DNA of 64,000 nucleotides from Halomonas sp. QHL1 (GTDB lineage Bacteria; Pseudomonadota; Gammaproteobacteria; Pseudomonadales; Halomonadaceae), in the NCBI RefSeq assembly GCF_001882345.1, contig NZ_MINL01000001.1:1449705-1513704 (forward strand). Direction: 5' to 3'. Within the stretch, counting starts at the first letter, position 1. Each line of letters opens with the position of its first letter. The position numbers and the translations under genes were made by a program. This document shows, piece by piece, positions 18,096-28,144 of the stretch. A model generated the notes under the pieces. It searched no databases and had not been told where the DNA came from. It saw only the letters and a program-made list of their open reading frames with translations.

Positions 18096-18602
18096 TCAGG
18101 AGGAGGGTTTGTTATCATTGCTGGCGTCGCTACTATCGTCCTCATGCGGCTCCGCATCACCCGACTCGTCAGCTTGACCAGGCTGGTTCAAGGTCTTTTG
18201 CCAAAAACGCATGTTTTCTTCGGTTAGCTCACGCATAAATTCCAACGGCGTGTTGCGCATTGCCTGTTTCCACTGGCTCTGCAGACGTTTCTGTTGCTCT
18301 AACATCAGCTGGGTACCCTGCTCGAGATAACGCGACAGCGGCAGTGGCGAGGTCATATCGTAAACACGGATTAACTGCGCTAGCAGGTCGTTAGAAAACA
18401 CTTCCGCTTCGCTGTCAGCCTGTTCCTGCTCGATAATGATAGAGAGCAGAATAGTACGCGTTAGGTCTTCTCCGCTTTTGGCATCTTCAACCTTAAACGG
18501 CTCTTCTTCGATGATTAAACGGCGCAGGTCCTCCAGCGTCACATAGCGACTCTGTTGAGTATCATAAAGCCTGCGATTTGCATACTTGCGAATTACGCGC
18601 AC
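18096..18602 (-). CDS. phaR: Polyhydroxyalkanoate synthesis regulator PhaR
   Basis: A 168-residue protein. The N-terminal domain RVIRKYANRRLYDTQQSRYVTLEDLRRLI is the PHA-accumulation regulator DNA-binding domain; the middle carries PHB_acc repeats (about 70-130), and the tail is acidic. In the family it represses phasin genes and senses polyhydroxybutyrate granules. The likely start is the GTG at 18602, with AAGGAG 7 nt upstream; the frame also extends further upstream without a ribosome site. No pha synthesis genes lie in this window. Confidence 0.93.
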   Translation of the reverse strand: MRVIRKYANRRLYDTQQSRYVTLEDLRRLIIEEEPFKVEDAKSGEDLTRTILLSIIIEQEQADSEAEVFSNDLLAQLIRVYDMTSPLPLSRYLEQGTQLMLEQQKRLQSQWKQAMRNTPLEFMRELTEENMRFWQKTLNQPGQADESGDAEPHEDDSSDASNDNKPSS

Positions 18603-18746
18603 GGCGCATCTCCTTAAACGCGATAGGGACTTTTTATTCCCGTTACTGGTATTGTGCCTGCACCACGCGCCCATGCAAGCCACCTTAATAGTTTAGCAAG
18701 ACGTACCGTGCCTGCTTTGTGACCAATAGACCACCATTTTGACTGC

Positions 18747-18768
18747 TCCTCCCCCTGAAGGAAGAGGA
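18747..18768 (-). other. RE hairpin / predicted 3' part of the TnpB omega-RNA
   Basis: Read on the minus strand: a 9-bp stem UCCUCUUCC with GGGGGAGGA (two G-U pairs) and a UUCA loop. It lies between the tnpB stop and the predicted right end. In this family the guide RNA spans the end of tnpB and this hairpin, and the guide is the sequence just outside the element, here beginning AATGGTGGTC (read downward from 18738). Confidence 0.6.
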
Positions 18769-18776
18769 TTCCCAAT

Positions 18777-19922
18777 TCAACGAGAACCGGATATGGAGGC
18801 TTGCCCCATGCCACTTACATTCTCTCCAAGGGCTAACACCGCCAGCCCGGCGGCTTTGATGTTGACCGCTGCGTTCACGTCGCGGTCGTGTTCGGCTGCG
18901 CACTCAGGGCATGACCAGGCGCGAATCTGCAACGGCATCTCGGGCATCACATACCCGCAGCCGGAGCAGCGTTTGCTGGACGGATACCATTGGTCGATGG
19001 TCGACAGTTGTCGGCCTGCCCAGGCTGCCTTGTACGCCAACTGGCGGACAAATTCTCCCCAGCCGGCATCGCTGATCGACTTGGCCAGAGAGCGGTTGCG
19101 CACCATGTTCTTCACCTTGAGGGACTCGACGCAGATCACTTGGTTCTCGTTGACGATCTGGCGAGACAGCTTGTGCAAGCTATCCATCCGGCAATCGGAG
19201 ATTTTGGCGTGAAGTCGCGCCACTTTCTGCCTAGCCTTGGCACTATTCTTCGAGCCGAGTTTCTTTCTGCTCAGGCGTCGCTGTGCCTTGGCCAGACGGG
19301 GCGCGTATGTTGCCGTATGGCGGGGATTGCCGATTCGATCCCCGTCGCTGGTGACGAACAGGTCTTTCAATCCGAGGTCGATGCCCACCATCTTAGGGGT
19401 ACTGGGCAACGCGTCGGGCGAAAACTCGCACAGGCAACTGACGAAGTAGCGGCCTGCCGAATCCTTGGACACGGTAATGGTAGTCGGCTCGCTGGGCAAT
19501 GGTCGGCTCCAGCGGATGGGCAGTGGCGTCTTGGACTTAGCCAGGAACAGCTGGCCGTCGCGGTATTTGAACGCCGAGCGCGTAAACTCCGCCGACTGGT
19601 GGTGTCGCTTGCTCTTGAAGCGAGGGTAGCGGGCTCGGCCATCAAAGAAGTTCTTGAAGGCGGCCTGTTGGTGACGCAGGCATTGCTGAAGCGGGACGGA
19701 GCTGACCTCGTTGAGGAAGGCCGTTTCTTCGGCTTTCTTCATGCGCGACAGCTCAGCGTTCGCCGCGACGTAGCCGATCTTCTCTCGGCGTTCGTAGAAG
19801 GCATCGGTGCGAAAGCGAAGCACCGCATTGTAGACAAAACGCACACACCCGAACGTTCTGGCTAGGAGCTTCGCCTGTTCAGGTGTCGGGTAAAAGCGAT
19901 ATTTGTAGGCGCACGTTGTCAT
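18777..19922 (-). CDS. tnpB: TnpB, RNA-guided endonuclease/accessory protein of IS200/IS605 element
   Basis: 381 residues, typical length. The N-terminal helix-turn-helix-like start is MTTCAYKYRFYPTPEQ. The RuvC-like catalytic residues are all present: Asp182 in GIDLGLKD, Glu266 in CVESLKVKNM, and the Asp of HDRDVNAAVNI (346/348). The zinc-finger cysteines are at 319, 322, 338 and 341 (CSGCG and CPEC). The frame is intact, so nuclease activity is plausible. The family cuts DNA next to a short motif using an RNA made from the element's right end, which maintains the element. Confidence 0.95.
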   Translation of the reverse strand: MTTCAYKYRFYPTPEQAKLLARTFGCVRFVYNAVLRFRTDAFYERREKIGYVAANAELSRMKKAEETAFLNEVSSVPLQQCLRHQQAAFKNFFDGRARYPRFKSKRHHQSAEFTRSAFKYRDGQLFLAKSKTPLPIRWSRPLPSEPTTITVSKDSAGRYFVSCLCEFSPDALPSTPKMVGIDLGLKDLFVTSDGDRIGNPRHTATYAPRLAKAQRRLSRKKLGSKNSAKARQKVARLHAKISDCRMDSLHKLSRQIVNENQVICVESLKVKNMVRNRSLAKSISDAGWGEFVRQLAYKAAWAGRQLSTIDQWYPSSKRCSGCGYVMPEMPLQIRAWSCPECAAEHDRDVNAAVNIKAAGLAVLALGENVSGMGQASISGSR

Positions 19923-19987
19923 TGCTCACAAATTAGCGTGAAAAATGTAAGATAGCAACCACCTAAGAAGGAGGCAGCGAGAACAGG

Positions 19988-20037
19988 GTCGTCCTGGCGG
20001 ACGACGCGCTATCCCTCCCCGCACTAAAAGTACGGGG
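19988..20037 (-). other. LE subterminal hairpins of the TnpB element
   Basis: Two hairpins lie just inside the left end: GTCGTCC-TGGC-GGACGAC (19988-20005, perfect 7 bp) and CCCCGCAC-TAAAA-GTACGGGG (20017-20037, 8 bp with one mismatch). Such imperfect palindromes are the usual recognition sites for the Y1 transposase TnpA. Confidence 0.65.
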
Positions 20038-20053
20038 TATCTCGCGCAATCTG

Positions 20054-20767
20054 ATGAATTTGATACTGCTTGATCCCAACGACCTCACCGACGATGGCCA
20101 TGTCTGCATCACCGATCCGCGCCGACTGACACACTTGGTCAATGTCCATCGTTCAGCACCCGGCGACCTGCTAACCGTGGGCGTTCAAGGAGGCTCAATG
20201 GGTAAAGCGATGCTAAAAGAACTCACCGCCGAGCGCGCGTATTTCCAATTGGAAACCCTCGACGAGCCTCCGCCGCCACCGCTACCCGTACATTTGGTAA
20301 TGGCCCTGCCCCGCCCCCGTATGTTGGCGCGGACGTTAGAGCACGTGACCGCACTGGGCGTCAAAGAGATCACCCTGCTGCATACTAAACGGGTTGAGAA
20401 GAGCTACTGGCAGTCTCCTGAGCTACGCACGGATAAAATCTACCAGCACTTGGTACTCGGGTTAGAGCAATCCCGAGACACCCTGCTACCCTCGGTAACC
20501 CTAAGTAAGGGATTTCGTCCTTTTTTGGAGCAGCAGTTGCCTGGCTTACTCAGCAAACGCCGCGGACTGGTAGCCCATCCCGGTATGCCGAATGCCTGCC
20601 CAAGAGACATCAGTGACCCTACCTTGCTACTGGTAGGCCCAGAGGGCGGTTTTATCGCTTGGGAGGTAGAACAACTAATGTTGGCAGGCTGCGAGGGAAT
20701 GCATCTTGGCCCGCGCATTTTACGCGTTGAAACAGCCGTGACCGCTCTTCTGTCACGGCTGTTCTAA
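20054..20767 (+). CDS. rsmE: 16S rRNA (uracil1498-N3)-methyltransferase RsmE
   Basis: A 237-residue SPOUT methyltransferase that modifies U1498 of 16S rRNA. An N-terminal PUA-like part covers about 1-70. The C-terminal knot holds LLLVGPEGGF and LGPRILRVETAVTALL, the SAM-binding motifs of the family. The start codon lies exactly at the inferred left end of the tnpB element, so the native upstream sequence has been separated. No good Shine-Dalgarno sequence precedes the ATG now (CGCGCAATCTG), which may weaken expression. Confidence 0.95.
   Translation: MNLILLDPNDLTDDGHVCITDPRRLTHLVNVHRSAPGDLLTVGVQGGSMGKAMLKELTAERAYFQLETLDEPPPPPLPVHLVMALPRPRMLARTLEHVTALGVKEITLLHTKRVEKSYWQSPELRTDKIYQHLVLGLEQSRDTLLPSVTLSKGFRPFLEQQLPGLLSKRRGLVAHPGMPNACPRDISDPTLLLVGPEGGFIAWEVEQLMLAGCEGMHLGPRILRVETAVTALLSRLF
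20731..20763. repeat. 12-bp perfect inverted repeat over the rsmE 3' end
   Basis: AACAGCCGTGAC (20731-20742) and GTCACGGCTGTT (20752-20763) with a 9-nt loop, ending 1 nt before the rsmE stop. There is no T run on either side, so it is not a classical terminator, though it lies between two convergent genes and could act as a transcription-slowing or mRNA-protecting stem. Confidence 0.7.
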
Positions 20768-20796
20768 GCCTCATTGTTGAGATAGGTCTGTATAAA

Positions 20797-21366
20797 TCAG
20801 GACTGCTGCTCTTTCGGGTCGTGGGGAACAAGGGTGGCGTTTTCCCCACATCCCGGCTCTTGCAAAAAAGTTTCACGCACATCCAGCAAACCAAGGTGGC
20901 CAATGGTACGGCGGCCGAGCAACAGCGGATAGTTCATCTCTTCACGGTCGCGCAGGCTAAACTGCTCTTCGTAAATGGTATCGCCCATACAAACTTCCAG
21001 CAGCACCACAGGACGCTCGTCGCGGCCACCCGCACCGCGAACAGCCAATTCTCGATAGAGCGGCCGCTCAATTTGATCGCTGAACACTTCGCCACTTGCC
21101 TGGTCTTCCAGCTTCAACCGAAAGCGAACCCACTCCTCTCCATCCTGCTCGAACATCTCAATATCGCGGGCGTCAAGCGAAGAGGTTAATGCGCCACTAT
21201 CAAGCTTGGCTTTTACCTCGATGTCCCAGGGTTGCAGCGTGGCTTTTTCAACCCAGCCGAATACCTGGTCATCATCCGCCATAGCCGTCGAAGCAGACAG
21301 CCCAGCACCTAACAACGCGGCACCTAACACCACACTGCTAAAAAACATTTTACCAATTAACTGCAT
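20797..21366 (-). CDS. Exported RimK-associated/retropepsin-like putative protease (PF05618 family)
   Basis: 189 residues from the ATG at 21366. A signal peptide covers about 1-31 (ends STAMA). The core AKLDSGALTSSLDARDIEMF carries the D-S-G motif of the retropepsin-like family once called ATP-dependent zinc proteases; GRDERPVVLLEVCMGD and YPLLLGRRTIGHLGLLDV complete the fold. It probably acts in the periplasm. An upstream frame start exists (21393), but MQLIGKMFFSS makes the better signal peptide. It sits just 14 bp beyond the transglycosylase stop, or closer on the mRNA, suggesting one transcript. Confidence 0.85.
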   Translation of the reverse strand: MQLIGKMFFSSVVLGAALLGAGLSASTAMADDDQVFGWVEKATLQPWDIEVKAKLDSGALTSSLDARDIEMFEQDGEEWVRFRLKLEDQASGEVFSDQIERPLYRELAVRGAGGRDERPVVLLEVCMGDTIYEEQFSLRDREEMNYPLLLGRRTIGHLGLLDVRETFLQEPGCGENATLVPHDPKEQQS

Positions 21367-21407
21367 AACATCATCCTTGGAAAGTAAGAGCACCTTTTAA
21401 ACACTGC

Positions 21408-22676
21408 TTACTGCGAACGCTGACGTAGCTGTTCAAGCAGCTCTTGGGTGGCAAAGCCATCCGGTATTAACCCTTGATCACGCTGAAAGTTCCGCAAGCC
21501 TTGCCGCGTATTGGGTCCCATGACGCCATCCGCACCGCCTACAGAGTAGCCTACACGGTTTAACGTGCGCTGAAGCTCTTGCACATCATCACGGGTAAGT
21601 GGCGCTTTATCTCGCGGCCAGCTTTGCTGAATCCCATCACGTCCGGCAATCGCATCCCCTAGCGTCGCGACGGCCAGTGCATAACTGGTGGCATTGTTAT
21701 AGCGTAAGATTGCACGGAAATTAGCGCCTACCAAAAAGGAAGGGCCTTCCGCGCCAGCGGGTATCACGATGGCGGCGCTATCAAAATTCGGCAATTCGCC
21801 CTGCTGCGCCTGTACGCCTTGGCTGCGCCACTCGGCGCTGCTGCGTCGCTCGGTCTGGGCGTAATCAAAACCTTCGGGCAAGCGTACCTCGACACCCCAG
21901 GGTTGGCCGGTTTGCCAACCAGCACGGTCAAGATAGTTGGCGGTTGATGCCATTACGTCAGGAATACTACCCCAGATATCGCGCCGTCCATCACCATCAC
22001 CATCCACCGCGTAAGCTTCAAAGCTACTGGGAATAAACTGGGTATGGCCCATGGCGCCAGCCCAGGAGCCTTTCATCTGCTCAGCGGCGATATCACCTTG
22101 GTCAATAATTCGTAACGCTGCGAGCAGTTCTCCCCGGGCAAAATCACGACGCCGTCCATCGTAAGCCAGCGTGGCAAGGGACTCCAAGGTCGAAAAATCA
22201 CCAAAATTACTGCCGTAGTTACTCTCGATGCCCCAAATGGCGACAATAATTTCGGCGGGCACCCCATAACGCTGCTGCATTTGCTGCGCGGTATCGCGGT
22301 GGTCAGCCAGCTTTTCCCGGCCGTTATTAATACGCGTAGATGAAACCGCGGTATCCAGGTATTCCCAAATAGGTCGAACGAATTCGGGCTGGTATCCGTC
22401 GAGTTCAATCACACGCTCACGATAACGAACGCCATCTAGCGCATTACTTAGTGTTGCTTCGCTGATCCCTTGGCCAGCAGCATACTGACGAAAGTCTTGA
22501 AGCCACTGCTGAAAGTTAGCGTAGCTAACCTCTGTGGCAGCTCGGCTATCCACTTCTGACATCAGCTGAGGATTAGCGAGTGCAACACTTGCGGCAAAAG
22601 GAGTGCTTATTGCGGCAATTAATGAGACACACAAGAGGGGGCGGCAACGCCGCCCAATAGAAAAATCACGAGACAT
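21408..22676 (-). CDS. MltB-type lytic murein transglycosylase with peptidoglycan-binding domain
   Basis: 422 residues. A signal peptide covers about 1-34. The SLT_2 catalytic domain (about 50-330) has the catalytic Glu in IWGIESNYGSNFG, the WAGAMGHTQFIPSSF segment, and a DGDGDGRRDIW calcium-loop-like stretch, as in MltB. A PG_binding_1 domain (about 355-415) carries LQRTLNRVGYSVGGADGVMGPNTRQGLRNFQ. It cleaves glycan strands to 1,6-anhydromuropeptides in the periplasm. No lipobox Cys is evident, so it looks soluble rather than lipid-anchored. Confidence 0.94.
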   Translation of the reverse strand: MSRDFSIGRRCRPLLCVSLIAAISTPFAASVALANPQLMSEVDSRAATEVSYANFQQWLQDFRQYAAGQGISEATLSNALDGVRYRERVIELDGYQPEFVRPIWEYLDTAVSSTRINNGREKLADHRDTAQQMQQRYGVPAEIIVAIWGIESNYGSNFGDFSTLESLATLAYDGRRRDFARGELLAALRIIDQGDIAAEQMKGSWAGAMGHTQFIPSSFEAYAVDGDGDGRRDIWGSIPDVMASTANYLDRAGWQTGQPWGVEVRLPEGFDYAQTERRSSAEWRSQGVQAQQGELPNFDSAAIVIPAGAEGPSFLVGANFRAILRYNNATSYALAVATLGDAIAGRDGIQQSWPRDKAPLTRDDVQELQRTLNRVGYSVGGADGVMGPNTRQGLRNFQRDQGLIPDGFATQELLEQLRQRSQ

Positions 22677-22768
22677 TATTTCGATCCTTGGGCAGTCCTT
22701 GGCATAACGAAGATGATGGCCTAGAAATGAGGCAGATACTAGCCTCCACGACTGGTCGCAGGTGACGA

Positions 22769-24214
22769 TTACTTTATAACGCTCGCCACACTAGGCCGCT
22801 CGGCTAAACTGCCTGTCTCACAGCAAGGAATCAACCAACGCTCCCACTGCTCGGGCACAACGCAGGGAACTTCAAACGCCAAGGGGTCTGCACGCCACGG
22901 CTGATGACGCGCTAAACCATGGGGAAGCTTTTCAAGCGACTTCAGCCAATGCGCTACATACAGGCCCTGGGGATCGTAATGTCCTGCCTGCTTTAGCACG
23001 TTAAAGTAGCGATCTTGGCGTGGATCGCGCCCAACACCGGCAATATAACGCCAGTTGCCCCAGTTACTGGCCACGTCATAATCAATCAGGCAGTGCTCAA
23101 ACCATAACGCCCCCAAACGCCAATCTACCTTCAAGTCTTTAACCAAAAAGCTGGCCACGTTTTGCCGGGCACGATTGGATAGCCAGCCAGTGTGGAGAAG
23201 TTCACGCATCGCTGCATCTACAAATGGCAGTCCCGTGTTGCCATTACGCCAGGCATCGAAAGCGGCACATGGCTTGTCAGTCTGGCGGAAGCCAAACATT
23301 GTCTCTCTTTCCAACTGGGCGGCGCGGATAAAATACTCTCGCCAGAGTAGCTCGAAGGTAATCCAGTAGCTCGATTCATTACTGCCGTTTTCCGCTTCCC
23401 ACGCCTTAACCGCGTCATTGACTTGGCGAGCAGACAAACATCCCCGCGCCAGCCACGGTGAAACACGGGTTGAAAAATTAGCCCCCAACAGCCCGTTGCG
23501 GGTTTTCTTATACGTTTCACCGCCCTGCTGACGCCACAAGTAATCCTTCAGGCGCCCATGCGCCGCTGACTCCCCACCCCGATATGCGTACCCTTGGCGG
23601 GGATCGGGCTGCCAATTAGCGCTCTGCTCACAGACCGACTTTAGCGGTGGAAAACCCCTAGGTGCCTCTGGCCAGGGGGGCAATGTTACTGGGGCGCTGC
23701 GACTGGCTGGGACAATGCATTCGCCCTCCACGCTGCGCCTAAAGGCAGAAAAGCTCGCGGGCAGACCTTCGCGTTCAAAAGGCAATGCCTGTCGATCAAT
23801 GAGCCGTCCACTCTCTATGCAATCAAATGCGGTGTGGCTAGACAGCCCTTGCTCAACCGCATGAATATGTGCGCTTTCCTCAACTCCTGCATGGTCAGCA
23901 ACGCGTACCTGCCGTGCGTTAAGCGTTGACGCCAGCTCAATCACCACATCGCTGGGCTTCCCAATTCGCACCAGCAAATCACTGCCGCGCCGCAGAAGCT
24001 CGCCACGTAACTCCATTAAACTTTGCCATAGAAAGCGCAAGCGCGCAGGCCCAATACGCGGTGTCGATTCGCCGTCAAATAACGGCGAAAACCACTGCTC
24101 ATCTACGACGTACAGACACAGCAGGTAACAAGGAGAGGAGGCAAAGTGTAAAAGAGGATTATCAGCAATGCGCAGGTCGTCTTGCAGCCAGACAATATCA
24201 ATCGTGCTGTTCAT
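22769..24214 (-). CDS. DASH-family cryptochrome
   Basis: 481 residues from the ATG at 24214, which has AAGGAGG 7 nt upstream; the open frame runs further upstream but overlaps the DUF2256 gene. The N-terminal alpha/beta photolyase domain begins [18 protein letters not shown]. The FAD domain has [27 protein letters not shown] and the [19 protein letters not shown] segment that define CRY-DASH. The family uses FAD and an antenna folate and repairs single-stranded or looped cyclobutane dimers. It overlaps the DUF2256 gene by 17 nt. Confidence 0.94.
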   Translation of the reverse strand: MNSTIDIVWLQDDLRIADNPLLHFASSPCYLLCLYVVDEQWFSPLFDGESTPRIGPARLRFLWQSLMELRGELLRRGSDLLVRIGKPSDVVIELASTLNARQVRVADHAGVEESAHIHAVEQGLSSHTAFDCIESGRLIDRQALPFEREGLPASFSAFRRSVEGECIVPASRSAPVTLPPWPEAPRGFPPLKSVCEQSANWQPDPRQGYAYRGGESAAHGRLKDYLWRQQGGETYKKTRNGLLGANFSTRVSPWLARGCLSARQVNDAVKAWEAENGSNESSYWITFELLWREYFIRAAQLERETMFGFRQTDKPCAAFDAWRNGNTGLPFVDAAMRELLHTGWLSNRARQNVASFLVKDLKVDWRLGALWFEHCLIDYDVASNWGNWRYIAGVGRDPRQDRYFNVLKQAGHYDPQGLYVAHWLKSLEKLPHGLARHQPWRADPLAFEVPCVVPEQWERWLIPCCETGSLAERPSVASVIK

Positions 24215-24410
24215 GCTCGTGCCTCCTTGAGGTGCTTTGATGCCCTGTGCTAGTTGATAAGCGCTTTGGTTGCCTAGCACTACGACGGCACCGCTCGCTG
24301 CAGTAGCGCACCTCGTCCCAACAGCGCGCCCATTTTTTCCGCCAAGTAAACGGTCGCTGGCAATGAACACAGTTTTTTTGCGGCAGGTGTTGTTTGCGTC
24401 GCATGGTCAC
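24198..24410 (-). CDS. DUF2256 zinc-ribbon-like small protein
   Basis: 70 residues with [34 protein letters not shown], the whole DUF2256 motif: two C-X2-C/C-X3-C pairs around a conserved [10 protein letters not shown] core. The family is commonly encoded beside cryptochrome/photolyase genes, as here, where its end overlaps the CRY-DASH start by 17 nt. The function is unknown. A second Met two codons downstream could be the start. Confidence 0.9.
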   Translation of the reverse strand: MTMRRKQHLPQKNCVHCQRPFTWRKKWARCWDEVRYCSERCRRSARQPKRLSTSTGHQSTSRRHEHEQHD

Positions 24411-24466
24411 GTTTATTCACACTTCTCGCGGAACATGGCGTAATACATGGACACAATACCTTATCA

Positions 24467-24509
24467 AGTATAACTATTGTATATTATTTTATTGTACATG
24501 ATTTGTTAA
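24467..24509 (-). promoter_or_regulatory. Possible light-regulator (CarH/LitR-like) operator before DUF2256/CRY-DASH
   Basis: On the minus strand the hexamers TTAACA, TGTACA, TATACA and TATACT fit T-N2-ACA (the last with one change). Their starts are 11, 15 and 11 bp apart. CarH/LitR-type MerR regulators bind direct repeats of this kind with 11-bp spacing. A possible promoter, TTGATA-N16-TATTAC, lies just downstream. The region is AT-rich, so chance is a real alternative; no CarH/LitR gene is in the window. Confidence 0.3.
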
Positions 24510-24551
24510 GGCCGAATTAATCACTCGCGTCTTAATCCCCTCTCCAGACGC

Positions 24552-24574
24552 AAAAAAGCCACCCGAGGGTGGCT
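24552..24574 (-). terminator. Terminator of the mrp operon
   Basis: Read on the minus strand: AGCCACCC, a 2-nt loop, GGGTGGCT, then six T. It lies 36 bp after the mrpG stop. The pairing is perfect. Confidence 0.88.
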
Positions 24575-24609
24575 CAATAGTGGTTCTCAAAATGTTGGGC
24601 ACGGCTGGA

Positions 24610-25014
24610 CTAGTCAGGGTCAGTCTCACGGGGTTGGCGCTTGGCGTTTTCCTGGGTTTCCAGGCCGCTTTTAAGTTCATGAGTTAAAGGATCATAGTTA
24701 GGGCGTAACTCGTCCTTCACGGTACCGCTCCACAGCTTCGAGCCAACAAAGTACCCAGCACGGCCAATCACGTGGGCCGCAACGGGGGCGGTCATCAAAA
24801 TAAACACGATGATGGCAAATGAGCGGGCCACGATACCCACTTCCGCAAAGTGCATGGCGGCTGCCAGCATAATTAAGATAACGCCTAATGCCGCGGCCTT
24901 GGTAGTGGCATGCATACGCGTTAACAAATCGGGCAACCGCAACAGCCCAACGGAGGCCAGTAGCATAAACAGCGCGCCACCGATAATTAATGCGCCCTTT
25001 ATGAAATCAATCAT
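24610..25014 (-). CDS. mrpG: Mrp Na+/H+ antiporter subunit G
   Basis: 134 residues; three hydrophobic segments with LLRLPDLLTRMHATTKAAALGV, the MrpG/MnhG/PhaG signature. The C-terminal tail of about 40 residues is polar. Last gene of the seven-gene operon; its start overlaps mrpF by 8 nt. Confidence 0.95.
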   Translation of the reverse strand: MIDFIKGALIIGGALFMLLASVGLLRLPDLLTRMHATTKAAALGVILIMLAAAMHFAEVGIVARSFAIIVFILMTAPVAAHVIGRAGYFVGSKLWSGTVKDELRPNYDPLTHELKSGLETQENAKRQPRETDPD

Positions 25015-25276
25015 CCCGTGGGCCTCCCCTTTCTAAAAAGCGCGCAAACGCAATGGCCGCTAAGAACCCCATCAGAGCAATCACAATGGCAGCGTCTAGA
25101 AAACTAGCGACGTTCGACTTAATCGCATAAACCCCAACTAGCCCCACCACGGTGGTCGAAAAAAGCTCTAAAGCCACGACGCGGTCGGGCAGACTCGGGC
25201 CGCGCACTACGCGAACAAAGGTGAGAATCAGCGCCACGCTCATAATCACCTGGCTGATAAGAATAACGGTATCCAT
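25007..25276 (-). CDS. mrpF: Mrp Na+/H+ antiporter subunit F
   Basis: 89 residues with three membrane helices and RVVRGPSLPDRVVALELF plus FLDAAIVIALMGFLAAIAFARF, the pattern of MrpF/MnhF. Its start shares one base with the mrpE stop region, and its end overlaps mrpG. Confidence 0.95.
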   Translation of the reverse strand: MDTVILISQVIMSVALILTFVRVVRGPSLPDRVVALELFSTTVVGLVGVYAIKSNVASFLDAAIVIALMGFLAAIAFARFLERGGPRDD

Positions 25277-25745
25277 TAGCGAAACAGCTCCAAAGCCCGG
25301 TGCTCCATCTCTTTTAAATTGCGCCGCAGCTCTTCCTCGTTGTCTAAAAACATCGCATGGATATACAGCACCTTACGATCATCAGACACATCAAGGCTCA
25401 GCGTGCCGGGTGTCAACGAAATGAGATTAGCCACCATGGTAATTTCCATTTCGGTGCGTGCAGAAAGCGGCATCGCAATGACCCCAGGCTTCATATGCCA
25501 AGGGGGGGTGACAATATCAAAGGCGACACGCAAGTTGGCTTGTACCAGTTCTTTAAGAAAAAAACCGATAAAGCCGATAAAACGCGGTACACGTGCCGGG
25601 TAGCCTTTTAGGGAGTCAAGCTGAGGCTCAATAAGTATCAGCGTGATGTAGCCAAATATTAGTCCGACAAGAAGGTTTAAGCCGGTGAAATCACCACTTA
25701 ACAATACCCATGCAAGACCTAGCAGTAGGTTCCAAATGGCTCCGG

Positions 25746-25749
<4 letters not shown>
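25276..25749 (-). CDS. mrpE: Mrp Na+/H+ antiporter subunit E
   Basis: 157 residues; two to three N-terminal membrane helices, then a cytosolic domain with LISLTPGTLSLDVSDDRKVLYIHAM, the MrpE/MnhE motif. Overlaps mrpD by 4 nt. Confidence 0.95.
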
Positions 25750-27346
<1,597 letters not shown>

Positions 27347-27350
<4 letters not shown>

Positions 27351-27694
27351 GTATCAGTATCCTTCATCTTATCGAGATCATCAGCCTTAACGACTTCGTA
27401 GGCACGTCGAATCAACACCACGGCAAAGGCAAGCACCCCGAAAGCAATCACAATCGCCGTCAGCACAACCGCTTGCGGCAAGGGGTCGGCCACGCCACTG
27501 GGCGGCAGCATCATGCCTTCTGCAATCAATGGTGGCACACCCCGGGTCATGCCTGCGGTGGTAAAAATCAGTAAATTGGCGGCGTTAGAGAGCAGCATCA
27601 AGCCAATCACCAGTTTGACGATAGAGCGACGCAGCATCATAAAAATAGCTGTTGCATAGAGTAGACCTATCGCCAGCGCCATTAGTGGTTCCAT
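27347..27694 (-). CDS. mrpC: Mrp Na+/H+ antiporter subunit C
   Basis: 115 residues, three membrane helices, NuoK-like. Carries [22 protein letters not shown] and [26 protein letters not shown], the MrpC/MnhC pattern. 18 bp after mrpB. Confidence 0.95.
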
Positions 27695-27712
27695 GCTGTG
27701 CCTCCTAGTAAC

Positions 27713-28144
27713 TCAAGGTTCATCCTTGTCGACCTCCATCAGCGTCATCACCATGCCCGTGACCGAACCCAGCACGGCAAAGTAGACGCCTATATCAAAA
27801 ATCAGCGGCGTGGAGGCCTTAAAATCAATAACCGGAATAGTCCACCACTGGGCGGTCAAAAAGGGTTGGCCCATAAACCAGGCCGGCACTACCGAGATCA
27901 TTCCCAGCAGCAGGCCAACGCCTATCAGATCGCGGGGATCAACCATCCGCAGCACCTCCTTCGTAGCACTAACGCCGAAGGCAAATAGATAGAGCGTAAA
28001 TGCCCCCGCTGCGACTAGCCCGGCAATAAATCCTCCACCCGGCTCATCGTGGCCACGCAGCAGTAGGAAAATCGAAAACATCAATTGCAGCGGCATTAAA
28101 AACCGTGCAGCGGTGTTAAGAATAATCGTGCCTGACTTAACCAT
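27713..28144 (-). CDS. mrpB: Mrp Na+/H+ antiporter subunit B
   Basis: 143 residues, four membrane helices, with [27 protein letters not shown], the MrpB/MnhB signature. It is separate from MrpA, so the operon is the seven-gene (group 1) type. Overlaps mrpA by 8 nt. Confidence 0.95.
   Translation of the reverse strand: MVKSGTIILNTAARFLMPLQLMFSIFLLLRGHDEPGGGFIAGLVAAGAFTLYLFAFGVSATKEVLRMVDPRDLIGVGLLLGMISVVPAWFMGQPFLTAQWWTIPVIDFKASTPLIFDIGVYFAVLGSVTGMVMTLMEVDKDEP

Larger units (their letters stand above)
18739..20053 (-). mobile_element. TnpB-only IS200/IS605-family (IS1341-type) element
   Basis: The boundaries are inferred. The right end (plus-strand left) is placed at TCAA read on the minus strand (18742-18739), 4 nt beyond the RE hairpin. 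The left end is placed directly before ATGAA at 20054, which reads TTCAT on the minus strand and could be the target-adjacent motif. The element carries one gene, tnpB, and no tnpA, so it depends on a transposase elsewhere. Subterminal hairpins lie at both ends, as in this family; there are no terminal inverted repeats or target duplications, as expected. Confidence 0.75.

Noticed and set aside
18990..19865. Long plus-strand open frame of 291 codons across the tnpB region.
   Set aside because: It is antisense to an intact tnpB with all catalytic motifs; its own product shows no domain. A shadow frame.
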